Source: Cornus controversa (taxonomy: Eukaryota; Streptophyta; Magnoliopsida; Cornales; Cornaceae). Taken from it: a stretch of 64,000 bases of DNA. How positions within the stretch are numbered: position 1 is the first letter of the stretch; each line of letters begins with the position of its first letter. The translations under genes were made by a program, and so were the position numbers. The stretch spans positions 16,523,001-16,587,000 of the forward strand of contig CM048845.1 in NCBI GenBank assembly GCA_026545225.1, written 5' to 3'. Below, in pieces: positions 22,884 to 34,243 of this stretch. The notes beneath the pieces are model-generated. The model worked only from the letters and a program-made list of their open reading frames with translations, did no database searches and had not been told where the DNA came from.

Positions 22884-24116
22884 ATGGCTCATGTGAAGAA
22901 CCCCGGTATTCAGATTCAAGACGTACCGGGTAGAGCTTGGCACACCCGGGGATTTCATCCCGAGCATATTTTTGACCCCGCCGAGTTTGAGAGGCGCCGG
23001 GACACAGCATGGGCTGTAGCAGAGTTACGGTGATGCCGAATTGATAGACTGCTCCAGCCGCGATCTGACGTTGCATATAGTAGGTTGGTGCAGGTCTTCT
23101 ACGAGTACATGACATACTCGTGCACCATGCTCGATACTCTAAAGACTATGGTGGGAGGCACCACGATCACCATCACAGCGAGCCGGATAGCACAGCTCAT
23201 AGGCTGCCCTCCCTTACAACCTCCGGATATGGTCGGTCAAGATGGCCATCCGCTCTTCAGGGAGTCCCTATCGGCCGACACCACCATTTTCTCCATGGTC
23301 ATGGATATGTGCGATGGGGAGTTTACCACACCCAATCAGAATTGCACAAGCAAATCCGTGTGCCCGACTGACTTATGGTTCTTCGATACTGTTCTTATCA
23401 AGAACTCCTACCCTCTAGGACATGTGGTGGAGAGGCGGGTTAATTTTCTTCGCTGCTTATACGCAGCTCACAGTGGCACATGGTTTTGTGTCCCATCTCT
23501 CATATGGGGGCAGATGTATAAAGTGTGGGATGCTCTCGTCCAGAAGACGAACAAGCGAGCATCTACTTGGCAGCTACCGTTCCCCTACCTGGTCACGGCC
23601 TTTCTGAGGGAGGCCAATATCCTTTTCAGTTCTACGGATATCCAGATTGGACCGCTTCCCCATTTCCAGCACACTCAGTGGGTCCGGGTCCATAGGCATT
23701 TGGAGCGCCAGTAGTGCCAGGGGCATGAGAGTGAGGACATGGACATGGATGATCCCCTTGCATTGGCAGAGGAGGATGAGCCTATAAAGGGTGAGCTCTC
23801 AGATGAGGATGAAGAGGAGGAGAATTCGATCGGCCTGAGCTATGAGCAGTTTGATATATTGGCCATCGGATACTCCTGCTTGGCGGCAGATGTAGAGAGG
23901 CTGTAACAGGGTTTTGACGAGCATGTCCGTCTGACTCAGAGCTAGATGGCTGCCATGCGCGGGGATATTACATCTCTGACTCAGGGTCAGTGAGCATTGC
24001 TTGATGAGTTCAGGTCATTCCGATAGGACCTCCAGACTCTGTTGCACGGCCCGGCCGCCGCTTCGACTTCTGCACCACCGACCGAGCCCCCTCCACTGCG
24101 ACCCACCCTTGATTAG
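22884..24116 (+). pseudogene. Third ORF of C (Athila env-position protein)
   Basis: It opens with MAHVKNPG and continues with a block shared with H: PGRAW, FHPEHIFD, AELR, LVQVFYEYMTYSC. The most conserved part is LWFFDTVLIKN, then HVVERR, then YAAHSGTW, then SLIWGQMYKVWD. The tail is rich in acidic residues and then has a coiled-coil-like stretch (DVERL, QGFDEHV). Athila elements carry a third ORF here that has been called env-like. No signal peptide or clear membrane segment is visible in this frame. Its function is unknown, and it is broken in a few places. Confidence 0.8.
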
Positions 24117-25922
24117 TTTAGCGATTTTCTATTTGATTTTTAGTTTTAGTTTTGTACTTATTTTCAGTAGGCCATGTCTTCGGATTTTTTTATGTATTCC
24201 ATCGTTTTACTTTGTACTGAACATGTTTTGCATATCTATGGAATATCTTTTTGTTTCATTATACTTTTTTCTCACTGTTTTTCTTTTACATTTGGCATCG
24301 CTATAGCTATCTCCAATGCTCTGACTATGTATGTAGTACCAATTTAATACTTGGCATATGCACGATACAGTTGATGATTTCTGTTTATTAAAGCCTGGTT
24401 TCAATTCCCAATACTGTTGAGATTGCTTTAACACAGTATGACTTTAATAAAGAAAGGCAGCCCCTTTGCATACTATACGTTAGTATGCCTGGATAATCAA
24501 TATCTTATTGTCTATGCCTCTTAGCAAATTGGGAACCACCAGTTCAGAGTTTAGAATGAAGCGTAAAGATGCCTACAATCCTACACATGCAACGAAATCA
24601 TTATGGTTGCATAATTACTTTCTCCTTGTACTTTTATTTAGTTTTGTTCCCCATAATGCTTGTGGTATACTGTTGATGATCCATGCAGGTTTTGATACTC
24701 TTGTGGTCTAGTGATCGTAATTGACTGCTGTTTCTATCCGCAACCACATTCCAGGTAATTTCGTTCCTTTCTCTTCTTTTCCAATCATTGAGGGCAATGT
24801 TTGATGTAAGTTTGGGGGTGTGCGATATACCATGGGCATATGCTTGCAATTGTTCAATTCTTTGGTACTTATTGACATTGTAATGCATTTTTTGCATATT
24901 TGTGTAGTATAATGAATTTTTGTGCATTTTAGCCATTATGTCATACTGTTTAAGGGAAAACCATCCCATTTAATACTCGACGCAAATGCAGCGGGTAATT
25001 AGGAGCTTTGGACATTGTAAATACCCGCACTTTTGCAAGTTATGTATTATGTTAGAATGGTCCACATTTTTGTTCAATTTTGAATATGGTGCAGCTCTTG
25101 CCCTAAATTTGTCCTTAACAGCACAAACTAGCACACATGCATTTTAAGATGTGGGGTAAGGTCTGATGGAGAATCCTATAAAGTTCTGTTTGTATTTGAA
25201 CAGCTTAGAGAATGAGTCTTTCAGTTGTTTGCGAAAAAAAAGAAAATAATAATAATAATAAAAAATCATTTGTGCAATAAGTCTTCTCACTCAATAAATC
25301 AGATCTCTGTGCCTCATAAAGCATAAAGTATTCGCGTATAAGTGTGTAAGGTTGAGCCTTAATGAAGCGGGTGGCTTGTTTAAGCTCATCGCCTTGGAAG
25401 CTCGGCTATTAAGTCTTAAGGGTGCCTTTTCACCTAATGCCCTAAAATCGTCTGGTTTGGGAGTCATTGACCCAACACCACTACATGGGCTTTCAAGAAA
25501 GCAAAAAGAGTTTAAGCATTGCACAGTCATCTACGCACAAGCATTCATGCATACTTCGCGGTAATGAACCACAGTGTAGCGCTTTCTATGAGTTTTTCTT
25601 CTAAAAATAGATATATTCTTGTATTCTCCAAATATGATGATAAGCCACGCATTAGAATGGATGTTCACTTTTCAAAGAGGATTTTAGGGTTGACATTGGT
25701 ATTTTTGTTCAAACTGACCATTATGTGGGGACTATCATCTAACTCAACTTTGCAAAGGTTCATTTTTGTTAAATATCCATGTAGCTCCATAATACTTGTT
25801 GCATTTGTTTGTCACGAAATGAATGGAAAATCATCCCTTATCCAATTAATGACTGATAAGTGCTCCATTTTTGTATAAATTAAACCATTCTATTTTGCAT
25901 TGCTAAGGGACGAGCAATATGT
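24117..25922 (+). other. 3' non-coding block of C
   Basis: About 1.8 kb with no supported gene. Landmarks are a 'taataaagaaaggcagcccc' block at 24447 onward that is almost identical in H, a hairpin (CATTG, AGGG, CAATG; 24786-24799) followed by an internal AAGTTTGGGGGTG at 24808-24820, a 'aaatacccgcacttttgc' block near 25020 shared with H, and the roughly 200-bp conserved block at about 25310-25530 shared with every Athila copy here that keeps this end. Confidence 0.8.
24786..24820 (+). promoter_or_regulatory. Internal hairpin plus polypurine tract in C
   Basis: CATTG-AGGG-CAATG can fold as a five-pair stem with a four-base loop. Eight bases later comes AAGTTTGGGGGTG, identical to the tract at the 3' LTR, and TG follows it as at the LTR. 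It may be an additional plus-strand priming site. Confidence 0.65.
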
Positions 25923-25935
25923 AAGTTTGGGGGTG
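25899..25935 (+). promoter_or_regulatory. 3' polypurine tract of C with upstream hairpin
   Basis: ATTGCT (25899-25904) pairs with AGCAAT (25913-25918). AAGTTTGGGGGTG (25923-25935) directly abuts the 3' LTR. Confidence 0.88.
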
Positions 25936-26324
25936 TGATAAGCGTTAAATGTTACACATTTATGCCTTCTTAATTGCATATGTTGATTCCATATTTATGT
26001 TTACCTTCGTATTTTTATGCCATTTTTGTATTTATGTTATATATTAGGTTTTATCCCAAAGAAGGGCGATGTTTCTGATCATGTGCTGAGGAAGTGAAGA
26101 AATCAAGAAAAATTCATCAAGGCATTTCGCACAACCGAAATGTCAATTTTGCACAATCGAGATTTTGATTGTACGAAACCTCAATTTCGCACAATCGAAA
26201 TTCTGCAGACTACCACTTGGCCACTTGTCTTGCCACTTGCTTCCAAGAATGACCTTTGCACGTTCTTTTTGAGGATTTTCTGACTTCAAAGAGCCATGTG
26301 AGGGGAATATATATATAGTAGGTG

Positions 26325-26367
<43 letters not shown>

Positions 26368-27306
26368 AGGTGGGACCCAAGGACACAAGTGGATGGTCAT
26401 ATATGCATGTTTTTGGGAAAGAGAAGACACAACTTTCGGGAGGAGAGAAGAAGAGCTAAAACCAGACCTTTGGAGCTTCACATCTCTAGCCATGGAGGAT
26501 TGCAAGTCTACTATGATCAACTAACTTTCCATCTAGGGTGTGGTTGAACCCCTAGCCATGTAACTTGTGCATTTTGCAGCTATTTTGGGATCTATATATA
26601 TATGTTGATTACTTAGCCTAGTGTTTTGTATAATACTTGTAAACTTCTTCAATATATTCATTTGATTTTATTTCTTCCTCTTGTCTTAGAGTAGAAATGC
26701 TTAATTTTGAATGCTCAACATTTACAACTTTCACAAAAAAGTGTAAATGATGACTTTGTAATGGTGTTTAATGGAATGTGGTATTTCTTGCTTATATAGC
26801 CCATGCTAAGATAGGGTAGTTCGGACACACGTAGGAACATTTAGAAGGTATGATAAATAGATAGGTTGAAGGACTATACTTATTAAAGATGGGCTATGTT
26901 TAGTTAGAAATCACATGTATCTTTTGATATGTCATTGTAGGTCACAAGCCTAATGAAATTGTGTTGCATATACTTGTAGAAGATCCCATTAGCTACATAA
27001 ATGAACATGTCAAATGGCTAGAGGTGGAAACCACCCCTAGTTCTCTCTCCCTCAACTTTACAAATTGTTTTAAAATTTAATGCTTTTACATTCTACAAAG
27101 TAGTGTTAAACTCAAACCAAAATTCTGTTTTTAGGATTAAATTGGAAATTCTCTCTTAGTAGTACGATTCAATCAAACTACTTGTGTGATCGATACCCTC
27201 TATAAAGAACCATATCTACAAAGATTCGTTCTCTTGCGAGTGGTTTAAATTATATTTTGATAGGCAATAGTAAGCTATAAAAATAAAGACATATTTGGTC
27301 ACATCA
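25936..27306 (+). repeat. 3' LTR of C
   Basis: It is collinear with 7193-8522 with about 27 substitutions seen by eye. It contains a 37-bp AT microsatellite at 26328-26364 and a cluster of CGCACAATCGAAAT motifs near 26120-26205. Confidence 0.95.
26328..26364. repeat. AT dinucleotide microsatellite
   Basis: An uninterrupted run of alternating T and A, 37 bases. The 5' LTR of C has a shorter run at the same place. Confidence 0.97.
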
Positions 27307-27311
27307 GAGTA
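27307..27311. repeat. Right target-site duplication of C (GAGTA)
   Basis: It matches 7188-7192, and the 5' LTR of B resumes here. Confidence 0.95.
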
Positions 27312-27789
27312 TGCCTAGAGAAGATGAACCCTACTGCACCCTAGATTAGAGTAGTTAGGCAGATGGCCTATGCCAATCGAAGATAGTCCATGACTTAGCC
27401 TTAATCATATGTTATCTTCTTGACAGATGAAGGTGAGCTTATAGCCACCGACACCACTTATGTATGATGTCCCCCATAGTTTATTCAATTGACCATTGAT
27501 TGTGGAGTTAGTGGTGAAGTCAAATACCCTAGATTTCTCTCATATTATCTTCACTTTCTATTTACTTTGATTTATTTTATTTTACTTTTTAATTAGTTTA
27601 GTTTAAAAATCAGAATTCTTTTTCTTCTAAATTTAATTAGAATTAATTCCGTATTCCAACTCATCAGACCATAATCCCTAAGGTTCGACACCCCTTTTGA
27701 TAGCCCTATTCTGCAAGGAATTTATTCTATTGCAAAGTGTGGTAATTTTTAATTGATACACTTTTTGAGTCACACTCACACACGAATCA
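27312..27789 (+). repeat. 5' LTR of B, second part
   Basis: It is collinear with 36939-37416 of the 3' LTR and ends CACACGAATCA. The joined LTR is the template for the family 1 definition used here. Confidence 0.93.
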
Positions 27790-27794
27790 ATTTT

Positions 27795-27812
27795 TGGCGC
27801 CGTTCTCGGGGA
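27795..27812 (+). other. Primer-binding site of B (tRNA-Asp)
   Basis: TGGCGCCGTTCTCGGGGA lies five bases after the LTR. It is a near match to the tRNA-Asp complement. Confidence 0.88.
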
Positions 27813-27935
27813 TTATCTATTTGATTGATTGGATTTTACAGAATTAATTTTAATTGGATTCTTAGTTTAGGAAATTTTTATATTTTGTTTTTAATTTTGT
27901 TTTTGTTTTTCTTTTCAAGTGCCGTTGGCTAATAT

Positions 27936-29600
27936 ATGCAAGGTCATCGTTCTATAACTGATCCTTTGATATCTCTTGATCCTGAGCCTGAACGTACTCT
28001 TAGACAACAGAGGAACATCCATGTTGATACCATTGTGAAAGAGGAAGAATTAATTCAAGACATGACAGAAGAGAGGAATAACAACCTTGTTCCTAATGCT
28101 GATGGAGAAAGGGCTAGATTGCTGAGGGACAACTATGTTCCTGAGACATACACCTCACCAGTTCATTTTCAACTGCCTAATGTCATAGCACAGAATTATG
28201 AGATCAAGTCTAGCATTATTCAGATGCTACCATCTTATTTTGGGCTGACTCAAGAATCCCTTACAAGCATCTAGATGAATTCATTGAAGTATGCTCAACT
28301 ACCCAAATCCACAACTTCTCTGAAGATGCTTTTAGAATGAGACTTTTTCCATTCTCCCTGAAAGACAAAGCAAAGTATTGGTTCAATTCTCTACCAGCAG
28401 GTTCTATCACGACTTGGACTCAGATGCAACATGAGTTTCTCAAGAAGTATTTTCTGATAGGGAAGACCAATCAGTTCAGACGTGCTATCACTGGTTTCTC
28501 CTAACATGAGGGGGAACAATTTTATGAGACATGGGAGAGATTCAAGGACCTTCTTAGGAAGTGTCCCCATCATCAAGTTCCTAAGTGGCAACTAGTGCAG
28601 AGTTTTCATGAAGGGCTGACAGAAGCCAACAGACAGATGATTGATGCATCTTGTGGAGGTACTTTTATGTTGAAGAGTGAAGAAGAGGAATGGACCTTAT
28701 TTGAAAAAATTAGTGGCAACTCTCTACAACATGTGTCCTCTACTAGTTCTAGCAGACCTGCCACTACAAGGAAGACTGATGGGATTTTTGAGGTTGGTGA
28801 TTCAGAAGCTATGCCAACCAATATCAATTTAATTGCACAGAAGGTAGCAGCAATTATGGCTGCCAACCAAACCCTTCTGCTTCAAATCCTTCATTGCTAG
28901 GCCCTTGTGAATTTTGCTGTAGTCCTATGCATAATGTGAGCAATTGTCCTTTAATGGGGCAATTTTCTGATGTTCAACATGAGTAAGTCCAAGCTACATT
29001 CACTGGACCAATGAATCCTCCACGAGGTAATACTTACAATCCTACATGGAGGAATCATCCTGCTTTTTCTTACAGTAACCAAGGGGCAGCGATGCAACCA
29101 TCATATCAACCTAGGACTTTTGTACCTCAATAGCAATATCAAACACAAAATCCTATGGCACAAAGAATTTCTACTATTGAAGACAAGCTGACACTTACCT
29201 TGTCCAAATTTGATAAACTTGATTCTCTGATAGAGACAGTGCAAGCTACTTCAGCAACAGTAAAATCTACAGTTCAGCTAGTGCACTCTCATTCTCAATC
29301 CATTACCAAACTAGAATCTCAGTTTGGACAGCTTGCTACTTCATTAAGTAGAAGAGAAGAATGAAAGCTCCCTAGTCAACCAGTTGCTAATCCAAGAGGG
29401 ATGCAAGCTTCCACAAGCAACCCACACCATGAGCAAGTTCAAGCCATTACCACTTTGAGGAGTGAGAAAATAATTGATAATAAGGTGGGTGAGAAGAAAG
29501 AAGAAGAAAAAGTGACCACAAGTCCAAGTGCTGAAATTCCTTATGAGCCCAAGGCTCGTTTCCCACAATGTTTCCTTGAAGCATCTAAATTGGGGAAGTA
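27936..29600 (+). pseudogene. gag: gag region of element B
   Basis: It starts MQGHRS ahead of EPERTLRQQR, then RLLRDNYVPETYTSP and QNYEIKSSIIQMLPSYFG. The gag core has RLFPFSLKDKAKYWF and KKYF, and a zinc knuckle with CEFCCSPMHNVSNC lies near 28909-28950. A coiled coil with VHSHSQSITKLESQFGQLA follows. It is closely related to the gag of D and E. It builds the particle shell and packages RNA. The region is broken in several places. Confidence 0.9.
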
Positions 29601-30490
29601 AGGGGACAAGCTGCATGACATGATGGAGGTGTTTCAACAAGTGAAGATTAATTTGCCACTCCTTGATGCCATTAAGCAAATTCCTCCTTATGCTAAATTT
29701 TTGAAGGACTTGTGCACTCAGAAAAGGCGTTCTAAAAGCCATGTGCCAAAGAAAGTGATGCTGCCACAACAAGTGAGTTTTATAATTCAGCAGTGCACTC
29801 CTCCCAAGTACAAAGATCCTGGTGCCTCAACTATCTCATGCATCATTGGGGAGAACCATGTTGATAAAGCTCTTCTTGATTTGGGTGCAAGTGTGAATTT
29901 GCTACCTTATTCAGTATACTTACAATTGGGCTTGGGAGAATTGAAGCCTACCTCGGTGGTATTGCAATTTGCAGACAGATCAACAAAAACCCCGAGGAAT
30001 CATTGAAGATGTGCTCATTAAAGTGGACAAGTTCTACTTTCCTGTTGATTTCATTGTACTTGACGCTGAGCCAGTTCATAATCCAAAGAGGCACATTCCA
30101 GTGATCATTGGTCAACCTTTCTTAGCTACTGCTGATGCTTGCATAAATTATAGGTCGGGGATCATGGATATCTCATTTGGCAACATGAATGTCAAGCTTA
30201 ATGTGTTCAATGCTATCCAACACCCTCCAGATCAGAGTGATGTGTTCTGCATGGATGATATTGATGAATGTGTAAAGGAATTTGTGTCATCCTCTATATC
30301 TCAAAACTCCTTGGAGGTATGTAAGTCTCTTTATGACTTTGAGAAAATTAATGATGAAGAGTTGTGTGAAGAGGTGAATTCTATGCTAAAAGTGGATGAT
30401 ATTCAGAATACTCCGCCATGGAGAATTCCAATTGAGCCACTCCATTCTCTCTCTAGCACTCCCCTAGTGCCTTCATTGGAGTCCCCTCCA
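29601..30490 (+). pseudogene. Protease region of B
   Basis: It contains QVKINLPLLDAIKQ, then CIIGENHVDKALLDLGASVN with the DLGAS catalytic motif near 29880, then VLQFADRSTK and VIIGQPFLATADA. The linker NTPPWRIPIEPL follows and is shared with D and E. This aspartic protease processes Gag-Pol. Confidence 0.9.
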
Positions 30491-32185
30491 TCATTAGAGT
30501 TGAAGCCTTTGCCTGACAAGTTGAAGTATGTATTTTTGGGGGCACAAAGAACTCTTCCTGTTATTATTGCCTCTGATCTGACAGAAACACAAGAAAAATG
30601 CTTAGTAGAGATTTTATATCAACATCGTGAAGCCATTGGGTGGAGTGTTGCCGATCTTAAGGGCATTGATCCCTCAATTTGCATGCACAAAATTCATTTG
30701 GAAGAAGGATGTAAGCCATCTAGAGAGGCACAGAGGCGACTCAACCCTAACATGAAAGAGGTGGTAAAGAAAGAGGTTGTCAAGTTACTTAATGCAGGTA
30801 TTATTTATCTAATTTCTGACAGCACATGGGTGAGTCCAACACAAGTGGTTCTTAAGAAGTCTGGTCTTACTATTGTCCCTAACTCTATAGGAGAGCTTGT
30901 TCCACAACGTATTGCCACAGGTTGGCGTGTTTACATTGATTACAGAAAGCTCAATTCCATGACAAGGAAAGATCACTTCCCTCTTCCATTCATTGATCAA
31001 ATACTTGAAAGGTTAGCTGGTTAGAGCTATTATTGCTTTCTGGATGGCTACTCTGGTTATAACCAAGTGGCTATGGATCCAGAAGACCAAGAGAAGACTA
31101 CTTTCATTTGTCTCTTTGGTACTTTTGCTTATCATCGTATGCCATTTGGATTATGTAATGCTCCGGCGACATTCCAGGGGTGTATGATGGCCATCTTTTC
31201 TGACATGGTGAAAAAATTCTTGGAGGTATTCATGGATGACTTCTCTGTTTTTGGATCATCCTTTGAAAACTATTTGAGCAACTTATCACTTGTGCTTTAA
31301 AGGTGCCGAGAACGAAATTTGGTACTTAGTTGGGAGAAGAGCCATTTCATGGTGAAAGAGGGTATTGTGTTGGGCCATATTATTTCAGAGAGAGGCATTG
31401 AAGTCGATAAAGCAAATATCGACCTAATTGCTACTTTGCCTCCTCTAACTTTGGTAAGGCAAGTTTGATCTTTCTTAGGCCATGCTGGGTTCTATAGAAG
31501 ATTTATCAAGGATTTCAGTAAAATTGCTCGACCATTGTGCCATTTGTTTCTAAAGATGTTCCATTTACCTTTGATGAAGAATGTGTGCAAGCTTTTGAAA
31601 AGGTTTGGTCTTTATTATCATCTGCACCAATAATGCGATCTCCAAAATGGGCTCTACCTTTTGAAATCATGTGTGATGCCTTTGATTATGCAGTGGGAGC
31701 AGTGTTGGGACAAAGAGAAAAAAAACTACCATATGTCATCTATTACGCTAGTAAGACTCTCTCTGATGCCCAACTCAATTATACAACCACAGAGAAAGAG
31801 TTTCTAGCTGTAGTATTTGCCCTGGATAAGTTTCGTTCTTATTTATTGGGATCCAATGTGGTTGTCTACTCTGATCATACAGCATTGAGACATTTATTGG
31901 TGAAGAAAGAAACCAAACCACATCTTATTTGATGGATTTTATTGTTGCAAGAATTCAATCTGGAGATAAAAGACAAAAAGGGGACTGAGAATGTGGTTGA
32001 GGATTATTTATCTCGGATTGAGTTTGAGCTGGTGCTCGATGCATTACCTATTAGAGACTCATTTTCGGATGAACAATTGTTGATAAAAAATTAATGGGCA
32101 AAGGTTGAAGCATTATGTGGAAGGATTTGTGCCAAGAAGAGACGTAGAGTCCGTCGACTTGACGGATCCCTTCTATCCGACTTAA
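30491..32185 (+). pseudogene. pol: RT, RNase H and pol tail of B, no integrase seen
   Basis: RT landmarks are [59 protein letters not shown] and [11 protein letters not shown]. RNase H follows with [34 protein letters not shown] and DHTALRHLL. After the KGTENVV block the sequence goes on to NGQRLKHYVEGF and the pol end VDLTDPFYPT. No HHCC or DDE integrase motif is found in any frame. The same organisation is seen in E, F and G. It is broken in several places. Confidence 0.9.
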
Positions 32186-33038
32186 TCCCTTCGAGAAGTT
32201 GATCGTCTCCTACGGACGTTAAATTGTAGGTTTTGTATGTATTTCTATCCTTTAATTTCTTTAGTTTTCTTTGATTTTAATTTTAATTTTTAGTTTTAGT
32301 TTTCTTTCAATTCTAGTTGCGTTTTAATGTTTTTTCTTTGAGTTTTTGATGTATAAGTTGCTTCCGGAGGATGCCAAGAAGTGTACTGAGGTAATTGGAC
32401 TCAAGACGGGTGACAAAATGAGCTCTCAGTCGACCTTGGATGATGGAGACTCCAAAAATACACGTCTCGGTCGACCTTGGGCGATGGAGGGTCAAACGGG
32501 CATCAGAAGGGGGGATCGATCGTCCATTTGAGGGGGGATCGATCGCCCTCATGATTTTTTAAGAAGGGAGACCAACCAGTTGGGCGATCGATTGCCCAGC
32601 CCTAGGGGGATCGATCGCCCAGGCCCATGGAAAGGCTGCCCGAATTTTTGAAGCCTATAAAGGCCACCTCTCCTCCTTTGTTGCTACTACTTGCTTCCTT
32701 GACCTCTTTGAGCTCCAATTTGACTCCTACTTCAACCGGGAATTTATTTTCTTCAATTGGTGATTCTTAAACAAGTAATTATCATTGATCATCACTAGCT
32801 CTCAAGGAAACTTTCACTTTTTCAAGTTCTACATCAAAGTAAGTGAAGTTTTTCTTTGGCAAAATTGTGCAAATCTTTTTGAGGACTTTTGAAAACCAAG
32901 TTTGGGGGATATAATTGGTGGATTTAGTTGTTCAATTTGGGTGAAAAAAGTGTCGAAAAGAGGAGGTTGAAGGATAAAATTTTATTATGCACGCCAAGTG
33001 TTTGGTTTAATTCCTCAACCAAACTTTTTCTATTTCTA
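32186..33038 (+). other. Linker of B with GGGCGATCGATCGCCC palindrome array
   Basis: No gene. Bases 32425-32625 carry a GGTCGACC unit in two tandem copies and three or more GGCGATCGATCGCCC-type palindromes. Bases 32898-32909 hold AAGTTTGGGGGA, a further polypurine-like copy ahead of the third ORF. Confidence 0.78.
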
Positions 33039-34243
33039 TAGCACCAAAGAGAGCAAGTCACCAAGGTGCTTCAAGCTCACGTAATCCTCACCGAACAAGA
33101 CATGATCCAACACCCGGTTCCTCAAGATCTCGCCGAGATGGTATTCATGAGCGATGGTATCCAAGGGCCTTGAATTTTGAAACAACGTTTGACATCGCTG
33201 AACTCTATGGTATGTTTCTCGAGACATGATGGGGGATTTCTGACATCCGTTGTCGTAGGTCGGCATTGATTTTTCTTCTACTCTCTACTACTATCTACCC
33301 GAGGCTTGTCAAGGTATTTTATCAGAACTTAATGCCGAAACCTGATGAGCGGGATGTGCTTATTTCTTCAATAGATGGAACATTAGTTCAGGTGGATATG
33401 TCATCCATTGCTATTGCTATGGGTTGTCCTCATGAGTGCCCAGATGATTTGACTAATATTTATACTCCTCTACCCGATGATTTGTCAGTGGGTAATTTAG
33501 TTGCACGTTTGTGTACTAACCAATTTTCTGGGCCAAAGCGGAATGCAGCTTCGAAGTCTTCTATGCCAAATCACTTATGGTTCTTTGATGCTGTTCTGCT
33601 CAAGAATATATGTCCCATTGGACATAAAACCGAGAGACGTCAAGAGTTCCTTAGAGCTTTATATGCCATACATTTTGGGCATTGGCTGTCGTGCCCACAG
33701 ATTGTCTGGGGCTAGATGGAAAAGTTCTATTCCAAAGTTGTGGCCAAGGCACCGGATAGTGCAAGTGACTGGGAGTTTCCATTCCCTACTATCATTCATC
33801 AGTTGCTTATTGCACAGGGGTATGCAGTCCATGAGGATGAGCTTGCCTTTCCACCTGATATTCATTATGGCACACATGACTGGAATTTGAGCCGATCTCA
33901 TATGCATGAAAGAGTCATAGCTGCACCAGGTGAAGTGTCTCGATTGGCCCAGGGAGGGGAACCTGTAGATATACCACCACCGGTGGAAGATCTAAAGGAG
34001 ATGAAAGTAGAAGAAGATGAGGTACATGCACAAGCTGGTGGACATGATTATCATTATTTAGAGGGATAGATTGTTGGGTTAACCGCTCAGTTTGGCACCC
34101 TACAGACAGAGGTTTCCACACAATTTGGAGCTATGAGGACTGAGATAGTGGATCACTTTCGTGAGACTCGCCAAGATCAACTAGAGATAAGAAGGATGCT
34201 GCGTGCACTGATGCGCCAGGCGAACTTGGATCCGGATGCTTAG
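33039..34243 (+). pseudogene. Third ORF of B (Athila env-position protein)
   Basis: It shows AELYGMF-like and TIYPRLVKVFYQNLMPKPDE blocks, then DMSSIAIAMGCPHECPDDL, then LWFFDAVLLKN, HKTERRQEFLRALY and HFGHW. The core matches the third ORF of C and H (LWFxDxxLxKN, ERR, LY, H, G-W, P, WG). The C-terminal part is acidic with short heptad-like stretches and then RQDQLEIRRMLRAL. No signal peptide or membrane helix is evident. Function unknown. It is broken in a few places. Confidence 0.78.

Larger units (their letters stand above)
7193..27306 (+). mobile_element. Element C: Athila family 2 retrotransposon with integrase; host of D
   Basis: Element C is bounded by GAGTA at 7188-7192 and 27307-27311. 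LTRs are 7193-8522 and 25936-27306 and begin TGATAAG and end CACATCA. It has a perfect 18-base tRNA-Asp primer site, gag, protease, RT, RNase H, integrase, palindrome-rich linker, third ORF, 3' non-coding block and polypurine tract. It is the only Athila copy here with a recognisable integrase. The coding parts are broken in about ten places. The LTRs show about 2% substitutions by eye plus two length differences, suggesting somewhat under one million years. Confidence 0.95.

Noticed and set aside
26143-26520. Minus-strand 125-codon frame with an IYIYIY run
   Set aside because: The repeat of I and Y is a translation of the AT microsatellite in C's 3' LTR.
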